20,520 nucleotides of DNA from Betaproteobacteria bacterium (GTDB lineage: Bacteria > Pseudomonadota > Gammaproteobacteria > Burkholderiales > Burkholderiaceae), in the NCBI GenBank assembly GCA_009921765.1, contig RFXC01000053.1, forward strand, positions 1 through 20,520, in the 5' to 3' direction. Positions 1 through 7,490 of the stretch are shown piece by piece. Made by a program: the position numbers and the translations under genes. Under the pieces are notes generated by a model. It made no database searches. It saw only the letters and a program-made list of their open reading frames with translations, and was not told the origin of the DNA. Numbering within the stretch: position 1 is the stretch's first letter; every line of letters starts with the position of its first letter.

Positions 1-1848
1 GCTGAGCGGGAACGGGTCGGTCGGGCGATCGAGGACTTGCAGCAACGCCTCGAGCGCCTGATGCGCCAGGTCGTCGGCTGGCGCCGCGAGCGTCGATCTT
101 CGCTGCGACAGCTCAATCGGGAGGTGACGGTGATTGCGGTGGGCAACCTGGTGGACGATCTGATCCGGCAGTATTTGCCCATGCCCGAGGTGGTCGACCA
201 TCTCGTTGCGCTACAACGCGATGTGATCGACAACGCCGAGCTGTTTCAACCGACGGGCGAGGGCGCGGCGCCCGACTGGGTTGCGATTCAGAGCGATGGC
301 GCTGCGCCGGCCCGACGCTATCAGCTCAATGTGCTGGTCACCCATGCCCGGCATGCGGGGGCTCCGGTGATCGTCGAGGAAAACCCCGGGCTCACCAATC
401 TGTTGGGGCGGGTCGAATACCTCGCGCGCTTCGGTGCGCTCATCACCGACTTCGGCATGATCAAGCCTGGTGCCATGCATCGCGCCGCGGGCGGGTATCT
501 GCTGCTCGATGCACGGCGGGTGCTGCAGCAGCCCTTCGCCTGGGATGCGCTCAAACGTACGCTCTTCACACGGGAAATCCGTATCGAATCGGTGGGCCAG
601 CAGATGGGTCTTGCCAGCACGGTCACGCTCGAACCCCAGCCCGTGCCCTTTGATGCCAAGGTCGTCCTGTTTGGCGATCGGTCGCTCTACATGCTGCTGC
701 AGAGCCTCGATCCCGATTTCGGGCAGCTATTCAAGATTGCGCCGGAGTTCGGTCAGGTCACCGATCGAACGCCGGATTCGATCGCCCGCTATGCGCGCTG
801 GATGCGCGCCGCGGCTGCTGCCGCTGGCCTTCGGCCGTTTGGCGCGGACGCGCTCGCGAGGGTGATTGACTGGTCCTCGCGGTTGGCTGAAGACGCTGGA
901 AAGCTGAGCCTGGAAACGCGCCGGATCCAGGATCTGCTGGTCGAGGCTGATCAGTGGGCGGCGCGGCGCGGCGCGGTTCAGGTGACGCAAGCCGACGTGA
1001 TGGCGTCGCTTTCAGCTCGCCGCGTGCGTAGCGGCGAAATCAGGCGTCGAGTACAGGGCGAGATCCTGGCGCAAACGCTTCTGATCGATACCGACGGCGC
1101 CCGCGTCGCGCAGGTCAACGGTCTTGCCGTGATGGCGCTGGGCGAACACAGCTTCGGGCTCCCTGCGCGAATCACGGCGACCACCCGGCTTGGTGACGGA
1201 TCGCTGATCGACATCCAGCGTGAAGCGCAACTCGGCGGGCCGATGCATTCCAAAGGCGTGATGATTCTGGCGGCCTATCTGTCGGCCCGTTACAGCATGC
1301 GCGAGCCTCTGTCGCTCTCCGGTTCGCTGGTGTTCGAGCAGACCTATGCGGAGGTCGACGGTGACTCGGCCTCGCTCGCCGAACTGTGCGCGCTGTTGTC
1401 ATCGCTTGCGGGCTTGCCACTGCGCCAGGGGTTTGCTGTGACTGGCTCAGTCAATCAGCACGGCGAGGTGCAGGCGATTGGCGCGGTGAACGAGAAGATC
1501 GAAGGCTTTTTCGACGTCTGCGAGGCGCGCGCCGCGCAGACCGGCGACCCCGCTCGCGCGCGGCCGGTCAATGGGGTCGTGATTCCGGCTGCGAACGTGA
1601 AGCATCTGGCGCTTCGTGACGAGGTGGTCGAGGCCGTGCGTACCGGCCGCTTTCTGGTCGTGGCGGTCAGCACGGTGGATGAGGCGCTCGCCTGGCTTGC
1701 CTCGGATGGCATGGCGCTACCGGACGTTGAGGCCTGGACGGACCGGGTCAACGATCAGATCCGCCGCCGGCTTCGCGACTATTCGCGAGTCCGGCAGCGA
1801 TTTTCTGGCGTGGGTGCGGCCCCTGAGCGGGCGCGCCGGACGCGCTGA
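1..1848 (+). CDS. Lon-family (LonB-like, AAA_32/S16) ATP-dependent protease, 5' end outside window
   Basis: The frame is open from base 1, so the gene starts upstream; 615 residues are visible of a family usually near 800. The first ATG/TTG inside the window is not the start. The visible part holds the AAA_32 core that precedes the protease domain (NPGLTNLLGRVEY, then PGAMHRAAGGYLLLDA), a helical domain, and a C-terminal S16 peptidase domain (LGGPMHSKGVMIL). The Ser-Lys dyad is intact: Ser in GDSAS at codon 1366-1368 and Lys in NEKIEGF at 1495-1497, 43 residues apart as in classical Lon. The family degrades damaged or regulatory proteins in the cytoplasm using ATP. The ATP-binding motifs would lie upstream and are not seen. 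It converges on the minus-strand gene with a 10-base gap. Confidence 0.93.
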   Translation, partial: AERERVGRAIEDLQQRLERLMRQVVGWRRERRSSLRQLNREVTVIAVGNLVDDLIRQYLPMPEVVDHLVALQRDVIDNAELFQPTGEGAAPDWVAIQSDGAAPARRYQLNVLVTHARHAGAPVIVEENPGLTNLLGRVEYLARFGALITDFGMIKPGAMHRAAGGYLLLDARRVLQQPFAWDALKRTLFTREIRIESVGQQMGLASTVTLEPQPVPFDAKVVLFGDRSLYMLLQSLDPDFGQLFKIAPEFGQVTDRTPDSIARYARWMRAAAAAAGLRPFGADALARVIDWSSRLAEDAGKLSLETRRIQDLLVEADQWAARRGAVQVTQADVMASLSARRVRSGEIRRRVQGEILAQTLLIDTDGARVAQVNGLAVMALGEHSFGLPARITATTRLGDGSLIDIQREAQLGGPMHSKGVMILAAYLSARYSMREPLSLSGSLVFEQTYAEVDGDSASLAELCALLSSLAGLPLRQGFAVTGSVNQHGEVQAIGAVNEKIEGFFDVCEARAAQTGDPARARPVNGVVIPAANVKHLALRDEVVEAVRTGRFLVVAVSTVDEALAWLASDGMALPDVEAWTDRVNDQIRRRLRDYSRVRQRFSGVGAAPERARRTR

Positions 1849-1858
1849 GGAAATCCCC

Positions 1859-2254
1859 TCAGACGCCCATCTCGGCAAACACCTTGCGCGCCACGCGGAA
1901 GGCATCAAGCGCCGCCGGTGCGCCGCAATAGACCGCTGTGTGGAGCATGATCTCCTTCAGTTCGTCCCGAGTCAGGCCGTTGCGGATGGCACCACGCAAG
2001 TGAATTTCGAGCTCATGCGGGCGGTTCAAGGCGATGGTCATTGCCACCGTGATCATGCTGCGCGAGCGGTGATCCAGACCTGGCCGGGTCCAGGACGCGC
2101 CCCAGGCATGCTCGGTGATGTAATCCTGCAAATCGGCGGTCAGATCGTCGGCGCTTTTGAGTGCGCGGGACACGTATTCATCCCCCAGCACCTTGCGGCG
2201 CGCCTGCAAGCCCTTGCGCCATGTGTCAGACTTTCCGTTTTCGTCGAATTCCAT
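1859..2254 (-). CDS. Carboxymuconolactone decarboxylase (CMD)-family protein
   Basis: This 131-residue protein has the single CMD domain of PcaC-type proteins. The C-terminal half carries the family core, with a Glu-rich helix and HTAVYCGAPAA (about residues 103-113). The redox CXXC pair of AhpD peroxidases is absent, so a decarboxylase-like or unknown small-molecule role is more likely than peroxidase. PcaC converts gamma-carboxymuconolactone to beta-ketoadipate enol-lactone, but no other protocatechuate genes are near, so the substrate is open. The start is supported by an AAAGGAAA ribosome binding site about 9 bases upstream on the minus strand. It is divergent from ettA with only 49 bases between, so both promoters lie in or next to that gap. 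Confidence 0.88.
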   Translation of the reverse strand: MEFDENGKSDTWRKGLQARRKVLGDEYVSRALKSADDLTADLQDYITEHAWGASWTRPGLDHRSRSMITVAMTIALNRPHELEIHLRGAIRNGLTRDELKEIMLHTAVYCGAPAALDAFRVARKVFAEMGV

Positions 2255-2303
2255 GTCGGCGTTTCCTTTCGTTTAATCACCCATCATTCCTGCGCAACTG
2301 GCC

Positions 2304-3968
2304 ATGGCCCAATACGTTTACACGATGAACCGCGTCGGCAAGATTGTTCCGCCGAAGCGCCAGATCCTTAAAGACATTTCTCTGTCGTTCTTCCCTGGCG
2401 CCAAGATCGGTGTGCTGGGTTTGAACGGCTCGGGCAAGTCTACCCTGCTGCGAATCATGGCGGGGGTCGACAAAGACATCGAAGGCGATGCGGTGCCCAT
2501 GCCTGGCCTCAGGGTAGGGTACCTGCCCCAGGAGCCCGAACTGCGCGCCGAGGCGACTGTTCGAGAAGCGGTCGAAGAAGGCCTGGGTGAAATCACCGAA
2601 GCCCGCAAACGTCTCGACGAAATCTATGCTGCCTATGCCGAGCCCGATGCCGATTTCGACGCGCTGGCCGCCGAGCAGGCCAAATACGAGGCGGTTCTCG
2701 CCACGGCTGGCAGCGATAGCGACCACCAGATGGAAATCGCTGCCGATGCGCTGCGGCTGCCCGCCTGGGATGCGGTGATCGGGAATCTTTCAGGCGGAGA
2801 GAAGCGCCGGGTGGCGCTTTGCCGCCTGTTGCTGTCGCGCCCCGACATGCTGCTCCTCGACGAGCCCACCAACCACCTTGACGCCGAGAGCGTCGATTGG
2901 CTCGAGCAGTTCCTGCAGCGTTTTCCAGGTACGGTAGTGGCGGTCACCCACGACCGTTATTTCCTCGACAACGCGGCCGAGTGGATTCTCGAACTCGACC
3001 GGGGTCACGGCATTCCCTGGAAGGGCAACTACAGTTCCTGGCTCGAGCAGAAGGAGGAGCGCCTTCAGACCGAGGCCAAGCAGGAAGCCGCCCGCATCAA
3101 GACGATGAAGGCGGAGCTCGAGTGGGTTCGTCAGAATCCCAAGGGCCGCCAGGCGAAGAGCAAGGCGCGCCTCGCGCGATTCGAGGAACTGAGCTCGCAG
3201 GAATATCAGAAGCGCAACGAAACCCAGGAGATCTTCATTCCGGTGGCCGAGCGCCTGGGCGCCGAGGTGGTCGAGTTCAAGGATGTGAGCAAGGCCTTCG
3301 GTGACCGTCTGCTCATGGACAAGGTGAGCTTCAAGGTGCCGCAGGGCGCGATCGTGGGCATCATTGGTCCGAACGGCGCCGGCAAGTCCACCCTGTTCCG
3401 GATGATCACCGGGGTTGAAAAACCGGATTCCGGCAGCGTCGCGATCGGAAAAACAGTTCAGCTTGCATCGGTGGATCAGCTGCGCGATTCACTGCCCAAC
3501 GACAAGACGGTCTGGGAAGCCATCTCCGGTGGCTCGGACCTCATCACCGTCGGCAAGTTCGAAATGCCCTCGCGCGCTTACATCGGACGCTTCAACTTCA
3601 AGGGCGCTGACCAGCAGAAAATCGTCGGCAAGCTCTCGGGCGGTGAGCGCGGACGGCTGCATCTGGCCAAAACGCTCTCCACCGGCGGCAATGTGCTGCT
3701 GCTCGACGAGCCGTCCAACGATCTTGATGTGGAAACGCTGCGCGCGCTGGAAGACGCACTGCTGGAGTTCGCCGGCTGCGTGATGGTGATTTCCCACGAT
3801 CGCTGGTTCCTCGACCGGATCGCCACGCACATCCTTGCCGCCGAAGGCGATTCGCAGTGGGTGTTCTTCAACGGCAACTACCAGGAATATGAAGCCGACA
3901 AGAAGAAACGCCTGGGTGAGGACGGGGCGCGTCCCACGCGTATCCGCTACAAACCCATTGCCCGCTAG
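2304..3968 (+). CDS. ettA: Energy-dependent translational throttle protein EttA (ABC-F ATPase)
   Basis: This 554-residue protein matches the known EttA length (555 in E. coli) and is collinear with it from MAQYVYTMNRVGKIVPPKR to the C-terminus. There are two ABC domains. The first has Walker A GLNGSGKST (39-47), signature LSGGEKRR and Walker B LLLDEPTNHLD. The second has Walker A GPNGAGKST, signature LSGGERGR and LLLDEPSNDLD. The linker between them carries the EttA-type KGRQAKSKARLARFEEL segment. There are no membrane segments, as expected for ABC-F. EttA binds the ribosomal E site and gates entry into elongation according to the ATP/ADP ratio. The only small oddity is Ser for Thr in the second DEPTND motif. 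I see no good Shine-Dalgarno; the start is set by homology. Confidence 0.97.
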   Translation: MAQYVYTMNRVGKIVPPKRQILKDISLSFFPGAKIGVLGLNGSGKSTLLRIMAGVDKDIEGDAVPMPGLRVGYLPQEPELRAEATVREAVEEGLGEITEARKRLDEIYAAYAEPDADFDALAAEQAKYEAVLATAGSDSDHQMEIAADALRLPAWDAVIGNLSGGEKRRVALCRLLLSRPDMLLLDEPTNHLDAESVDWLEQFLQRFPGTVVAVTHDRYFLDNAAEWILELDRGHGIPWKGNYSSWLEQKEERLQTEAKQEAARIKTMKAELEWVRQNPKGRQAKSKARLARFEELSSQEYQKRNETQEIFIPVAERLGAEVVEFKDVSKAFGDRLLMDKVSFKVPQGAIVGIIGPNGAGKSTLFRMITGVEKPDSGSVAIGKTVQLASVDQLRDSLPNDKTVWEAISGGSDLITVGKFEMPSRAYIGRFNFKGADQQKIVGKLSGGERGRLHLAKTLSTGGNVLLLDEPSNDLDVETLRALEDALLEFAGCVMVISHDRWFLDRIATHILAAEGDSQWVFFNGNYQEYEADKKKRLGEDGARPTRIRYKPIAR

Positions 3969-3982
3969 TCGGCAGGCCGGAT

Positions 3983-4303
3983 TCAACCGGGCAATCGGCC
4001 TGATTCGTCGAGCCAGCCCAGTGTTTCCGCCAGCCGGCTGGTCACCCAGTCCATTTCGCCATCGGTGAGGTCAAGGTTGGTGGCGGGCAGCCCTGCCCGG
4101 ATCCGCTGAAGCACATCGGCTTCGGTGATGCCCAGACCGTGGAGCTGGGCGCGGGCCGTCTCGCCCAGCATCTGGACCAGGTCTTCGCAAAGCTCATGCC
4201 GCTCCAGCAGCTCGGCCCAAGGCAGGGTCGGCTTGATCCGGCCGGCTGGCACATACAGACGGACGAAGGCCTCGGGTACCTGCCGCTGATTACCGTCATC
4301 CAT
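3983..4303 (-). CDS. Conserved hypothetical protein (small acidic, Burkholderiales-type)
   Basis: This 106-residue acidic soluble protein has no signal peptide or membrane segment. The core VPEAFVRLYVPAGRIKP followed by HELCEDLVQML and a C-terminal WVTSRLAETLGW resembles small proteins of Burkholderiales that are sometimes labelled, without good support, as an ATPase with chaperone activity. No Walker motif is present, so that label is not justified. It converges on ettA (14-base gap) and diverges from the catabolic island. A GGAG about 9 bases upstream on the minus strand supports the start. Function unknown. Confidence 0.75.
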   Translation of the reverse strand: MDDGNQRQVPEAFVRLYVPAGRIKPTLPWAELLERHELCEDLVQMLGETARAQLHGLGITEADVLQRIRAGLPATNLDLTDGEMDWVTSRLAETLGWLDESGRLPG

Positions 4304-4452
4304 GGTGTGGGGCTCCGGGTGTGGCCGCGCCGGGGGCGCCTGCCGCCGCGATCATAGAGGAGGGCGGTGCGAACGGTGAGCAGGGACGCCTCGAAACGGT
4401 GCGCAATGCACTGCCGGGAGGCGCAAACCGCTGCGGTGAGCCGGTTTTGAGC

Positions 4453-4468
4453 TGGCACGTCATGTGCA
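4453..4468 (+). promoter_or_regulatory. Candidate sigma-54 (-24/-12) promoter for the left operon
   Basis: The sequence TGGCACGTCATGTGCA fits the sigma-54 consensus TGGCACG-N4-TTGCA at every defined position but one (G for the first T of TTGC), with the GG and GC dinucleotides at the required spacing. It faces the first binding protein gene and would start transcription near 4478, leaving a leader of about 180 bases. Sigma-54 would fit a nitrogen-acquisition operon. No classical NtrC site pair was identified upstream. Confidence 0.5.
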
Positions 4469-4500
4469 AAGACCAACCAGAGTCTTTTCGGCTCATCGCA

Positions 4501-4551
4501 CCGGCGCCCGCGTTCCAACTCTCCTCCTCCTGACGGGAACGCGGGCGCCGG
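4501..4551 (+). promoter_or_regulatory. Perfect 16-bp GC-rich inverted repeat with pyrimidine-rich loop in the leader
   Basis: The left arm CCGGCGCCCGCGTTCC (4501-4516) and right arm GGAACGCGGGCGCCGG (4536-4551) are exact reverse complements, closing a 19-base loop. The loop contains CTCTCCT (4519-4525), the exact complement of the AGGAGAG ribosome site at 4648-4654, and it reads like the 16S anti-Shine-Dalgarno (CCTCCTCCT). No T-run follows, so it is not an ordinary intrinsic terminator. It lies about 23 bases after the predicted sigma-54 start site, so it would sit at the 5' end of the mRNA. A translational switch is inferred, not shown. Confidence 0.6.
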
Positions 4552-4647
4552 AGCGAATCCGTCACATTTCTGGCAAGGACCTGCTCAACATGACCGCTTC
4601 GAAAGACCTGTTCGCCCGCTCCTCGTCAATCGATTCTGCCGCCACCC

Positions 4648-4654
4648 AGGAGAG
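4648..4654 (+). promoter_or_regulatory. Ribosome binding site deciding the start of the first binding protein
   Basis: AGGAGAG lies 4 bases before the ATG at 4659 and is stronger than the AAGGA (4575-4579) before the alternative ATG at 4590. It favours the shorter protein, which begins directly at the positively charged end of the signal peptide. Confidence 0.6.
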
Positions 4655-4658
4655 CGCG

Positions 4659-5702
4659 ATGCCCAGGCGTCGCATTCTGGGCGCAACGGGGGCCGCACTG
4701 GGGCTCGCGCTTGCCCCGGGTTTCGCGGGCGTGGCGCACGCGCAATCCAGCACCCCGATCCGGTTTGTGCTCGACTGGAAATACCAGGGGATTCACGCCT
4801 GGTATTACCTCGCGATCGATCGAGGCTACTTCGCCGCAGAGAAAATCGACCTCACCATTGATCAGGGCGACGGCTCTGCGGCGACGGTGACCAAGATCAT
4901 GGCGGGCACCTACCAGGCCGGTTTCGGTGATATCAACGCCATCATCCAGAATGCCTCGGCGCGCCCGGGTGCAGCACCTGTGATGGTCTACATGATCTAC
5001 AACCGCACGCCGTTTGCGCTGATGACGCGCTCGTCGAGCCCGATCCGTACGCTCAAAGATTTGGAAGGCAAGACGCTCGGCTCGCCGGCCAGCGGTGCTG
5101 CGATGAAGATGTTCCCGGTGCTGGCCGAAATGGCGGGCGTGGATGAAAGCAAGGTCAAGTGGCTCAACATGACGCCGAACCTGCAGGAGCAAATGCTGCT
5201 GCAGGGCCAGGTAGATGCCTCGGCCGTGTTCTCGGTCACAAGCTACATGAACCTGATCGCCCAGCGCCTCGATCCGGAAAAAGACATCCGCTGGTTTCAC
5301 TACGCCGACCACGGTATCGATCTCTACAGCAACGGCGTGATGGTGTCGCCTGCGCTGCTTCGCGATCGTCCCGAGGCGGTGGCTGGGCTGGTGAGAGCGG
5401 TCAATCGCGGGATGGCCGACGCCATTGCCAGCCCCGATGCCGCCATCGAGGCGCTGGCCAAGCGCGAGCCGCTCATCAATCGCGACATCGAAAAGCGCCG
5501 ACTGATCTACGCGCTCAACAACGTGATCCTCACCAAGGAGGCGGCAACGATTGGTGTGGGCGATCTGTCTGATGATCGGCTCAAGCGTTCGATCTCCCAG
5601 CTTTCGAAGGCATTCGAACTCAAGCGCGAACCTGCGCCCGCCGAGATCTTTGATCGCCGGTTCCTGCCGCCGGTCGCCCAGCGTCAGTTCAAGCTCGCCT
5701 GA
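4659..5702 (+). CDS. NMT1/THI5-like ABC transporter substrate-binding protein (first of two)
   Basis: This 347-residue periplasmic protein starts with MPRRRILG, a hydrophobic stretch, and a likely AHA-Q cleavage after about residue 28; the RRR suggests Tat or Sec export. The mature part is a type 2 periplasmic binding protein of the NMT1/THI5/SsuA group, with FVLDWKYQG at its start, RGYFAAEKIDL, FGDINAII and LEGKTLGSP. These proteins bind taurine, pyrimidine precursors, nitrate or related solutes. The partner ATPase and permease are at 15372-16984. A close paralogue lies at 10797-11855. An in-frame ATG at 4590 adds 23 residues with a weaker ribosome site, and the frame is open still further up. 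The next gene starts 5 bases after the stop. The substrate is not readable; the context suggests a nitrogen heterocycle. Confidence 0.88.
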   Translation: MPRRRILGATGAALGLALAPGFAGVAHAQSSTPIRFVLDWKYQGIHAWYYLAIDRGYFAAEKIDLTIDQGDGSAATVTKIMAGTYQAGFGDINAIIQNASARPGAAPVMVYMIYNRTPFALMTRSSSPIRTLKDLEGKTLGSPASGAAMKMFPVLAEMAGVDESKVKWLNMTPNLQEQMLLQGQVDASAVFSVTSYMNLIAQRLDPEKDIRWFHYADHGIDLYSNGVMVSPALLRDRPEAVAGLVRAVNRGMADAIASPDAAIEALAKREPLINRDIEKRRLIYALNNVILTKEAATIGVGDLSDDRLKRSISQLSKAFELKREPAPAEIFDRRFLPPVAQRQFKLA

Positions 5703-5707
5703 GCGGC

Positions 5708-7267
5708 ATGAGCGCTCCTTCTTCCCCAGCCCGCTGGCGGCTGGGCGCGGCGTGGGCCGCGTGCGTGCCAGGCGCGACACCGTCGCTGCGTGACGTGCAA
5801 CTGGAGGTTGAGGGCCCGGCGATCCGGGCGGTATCCACGGGGGCTGCGCTGCGCCCGGGTGAGCCGCCCGAACTGGCCTGCACCGAGATCCCTCATGCGC
5901 GGCGGCTTCTGGCGCCGGCGCTTGCCAACGCGCATGATCATGCGCGCACATATCGCTCGAGCACACTGGGCGGCTGGGGTCTTCCCCTCGAGGCCTGGCT
6001 GCCGCTCCTGTCGCTCTTGCCTGGTGTGGATCCTTATCTGGTGGCGTCGACCTCGTTCGCGCGTTCGGTCCGGCGCGGGGCGACTGCGGTGATGGTTCAT
6101 TACACGCGCGCCCAGGGTACGGTCGGACCGGTCGAGGAGGCGCTTGCCGTCGCGCGCGCCGCGCGCGATGTCGGGATCCGGATCGGGTTCGCGGTGTCGC
6201 TCCGTGACCGTCAGCCGCTCGGCTATTGCGCCGACTCGGTGGTCCTGGACCGGCTGCGTCCATCTATACGGGGAGCGGTTGCCCGCCGGATGGCGGCGCC
6301 CGCGCCGTCGGTGGCAGTCCAGCTCGAACGCTTTGCCGACATTGCCGCAGCGATCGAAAGCGACGCCACGCTCGCCGAGCACGTGACCGTGCAGCTTGGA
6401 CCGACCGCTGTCCAGTGGTGTACGCCCGAGTTGCTTCAGGTGGTGGCAGCGCGCAGCGCCGCTGACAACAGACCCGTCCACATGCATCTCCTCGAGACCC
6501 GCTACCAGCGTGAGTGGGCCGATGAGCAGTACCCGGACGGCATCGTTCGCTGGCTCGACTCGATTGGTCTGCTGTCGCCGCGACTCACGCTCGCGCACTG
6601 TGCATGGGCGCGCCCCGATGAACTGGAACTGCTCGCCGAACGCGGGGTCACGATTGCGGTGAACACCAGCTCCAACCTGCATCTGCGCTCGGGTATTGCG
6701 CCGGTGGCAGCCATGCGCGCGGCCGGTTGCCGGATTGCCATGGGGCTGGATGGCCTCGCCTTCGACGAAGATGACGATGGCCTGCGCGAGATGCGGCTGG
6801 CGGGGGCGCTTCATCGCGGTTGGGGCTTCGAGGCCGACTGGTCGGACGCCGCGCTCTGGCAGTTTGCAAGCGGCACTGGTCGGCGCGCGGTGATGGGCGC
6901 AGCCAGGGACCAGGCGCTTCCGGGCGGGCGACTCGAGCACGGCCATGCGGCTGATGTTCTGGTGCTGGATCTCGATCGGGTCGATGGCGACTTCGGACTC
7001 ATCCCCGATGTCGATCCGGTAGCACCCTTCATGGCGCGCGCCAACGCGGATGCCATCGCGTCGGTGATAGCGGGCGGTCAGGTTCGGGTTCGGGACGGTC
7101 GGGTCACGGGTATCGACGAGCCCGCCCTACGCGCCGAGTTGGCCGCGCGTACGCGCTCGGCGATCGATGCAGACGGTGAGTGGCGGGCCTGGCGTGACAC
7201 GCTGGCGGAATTCGCCGAGGATCTCGGACCGTTTTATCGCGGTCGGCAGTTTCTCGGCTGCTGTTGA
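5708..7267 (+). CDS. Metal-dependent amidohydrolase (cytosine deaminase/AtzB-TrzN-like)
   Basis: This 519-residue cytoplasmic amidohydrolase belongs to the superfamily that deaminates or dechlorinates rings such as guanine, S-adenosylhomocysteine, cytosine and s-triazines. Single-metal ligands are visible in order: HDH at 76-78, the HMHLLE block at 258-263 (His ligand and catalytic Glu), LAHCAW with His297, and GLDG with Asp348. NTSSNLHLRSGIAP just before the Asp is typical of the TrzN/SAH-deaminase branch. There is no signal peptide. It follows the first binding protein by 5 bases and is probably translationally coupled; I see no strong ribosome site. An aminohydrolase acting on an exocyclic amine before ring opening fits its neighbours. 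Exact substrate unknown; confident of family, not of function. Confidence 0.87.
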   Translation: MSAPSSPARWRLGAAWAACVPGATPSLRDVQLEVEGPAIRAVSTGAALRPGEPPELACTEIPHARRLLAPALANAHDHARTYRSSTLGGWGLPLEAWLPLLSLLPGVDPYLVASTSFARSVRRGATAVMVHYTRAQGTVGPVEEALAVARAARDVGIRIGFAVSLRDRQPLGYCADSVVLDRLRPSIRGAVARRMAAPAPSVAVQLERFADIAAAIESDATLAEHVTVQLGPTAVQWCTPELLQVVAARSAADNRPVHMHLLETRYQREWADEQYPDGIVRWLDSIGLLSPRLTLAHCAWARPDELELLAERGVTIAVNTSSNLHLRSGIAPVAAMRAAGCRIAMGLDGLAFDEDDDGLREMRLAGALHRGWGFEADWSDAALWQFASGTGRRAVMGAARDQALPGGRLEHGHAADVLVLDLDRVDGDFGLIPDVDPVAPFMARANADAIASVIAGGQVRVRDGRVTGIDEPALRAELAARTRSAIDADGEWRAWRDTLAEFAEDLGPFYRGRQFLGCC

Positions 7268-7280
7268 GAGGCAGGAAGTC

Positions 7281-7490
7281 ATGGATACGCAAGATGCGCT
7301 CGCACGGCTGCTTGATGCCAACGCGGCCGTACTGAATCTTCCGATCAGCGAGGCGCAGCGACCTGGTGTGCTCTCGTATCTGGCGCTGGCCGAGTCGATG
7401 CACCGCATCCTGCTGCCGATTCAGCTGGGGCCGTCCGATGAATCAGCGCTGGTATTCGTGCCCCAGCCGCCGGGAGCCGGGCATGAGTGA
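7281..7490 (+). CDS. AtzG-like small subunit (DUF4089-type), partner of the amidase
   Basis: This 69-residue helical protein is almost the size of AtzG (68 residues), the GatC-like small subunit needed by AtzE, the 1-carboxybiuret hydrolase of cyanuric acid catabolism. The visible core is LLDANAAVLNLPI, RPGVLSYLALAESMHRILL and a short acidic C-terminal tail. It is encoded immediately upstream of an AtzE-like amidase and overlaps it by 8 bases, the arrangement expected for obligate subunits. The start at 7281 has AGGAAG just upstream. The longer upstream open frame is antisense-like overlap with the amidohydrolase and is not used. AtzG-like proteins also accompany amidases not acting on triazines. 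Confidence 0.85.
   Translation: MDTQDALARLLDANAAVLNLPISEAQRPGVLSYLALAESMHRILLPIQLGPSDESALVFVPQPPGAGHE

Larger units (their letters stand above)
4304..4658. other. Divergent intergenic control region upstream of the catabolic island
   Basis: These 355 bases separate the hypothetical gene from the first binding protein, transcribed divergently. No convincing gene is seen; short open frames here lack ribosome sites and recognisable content. The region holds a small inverted repeat GTGC-GCAAT-GCAC (4399-4411), a sigma-54-like promoter (4453-4468), a perfect GC-rich hairpin (4501-4551), an alternative ATG at 4590 and the ribosome site at 4648-4654. I see no TPP riboswitch core despite the NMT1/THI5-like gene downstream. 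Confidence 0.7.

Noticed and set aside
4399..4411. GTGC-GCAAT-GCAC as an NtrC site
   Set aside because: The half-sites are in the opposite orientation to the usual TGCACC-N5-GGTGCA layout, so it is noted only as a small inverted repeat.
4501..4551. Hairpin as intrinsic terminator
   Set aside because: No T-run follows on the plus strand and none in the other direction, and no plus-strand gene ends before it.
4304..4658. TPP riboswitch upstream of the NMT1/THI5-like gene
   Set aside because: The conserved CTGAGA and ACCTGA elements of a THI box are not seen. The NMT1/THI5-like family name alone does not imply thiamine.
4464..4658. Upstream extension of the first binding protein to the ATG at 4464
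   Set aside because: This would translate through the hairpin and give a long non-family leader before the signal peptide, and it would start inside the sigma-54-like element.
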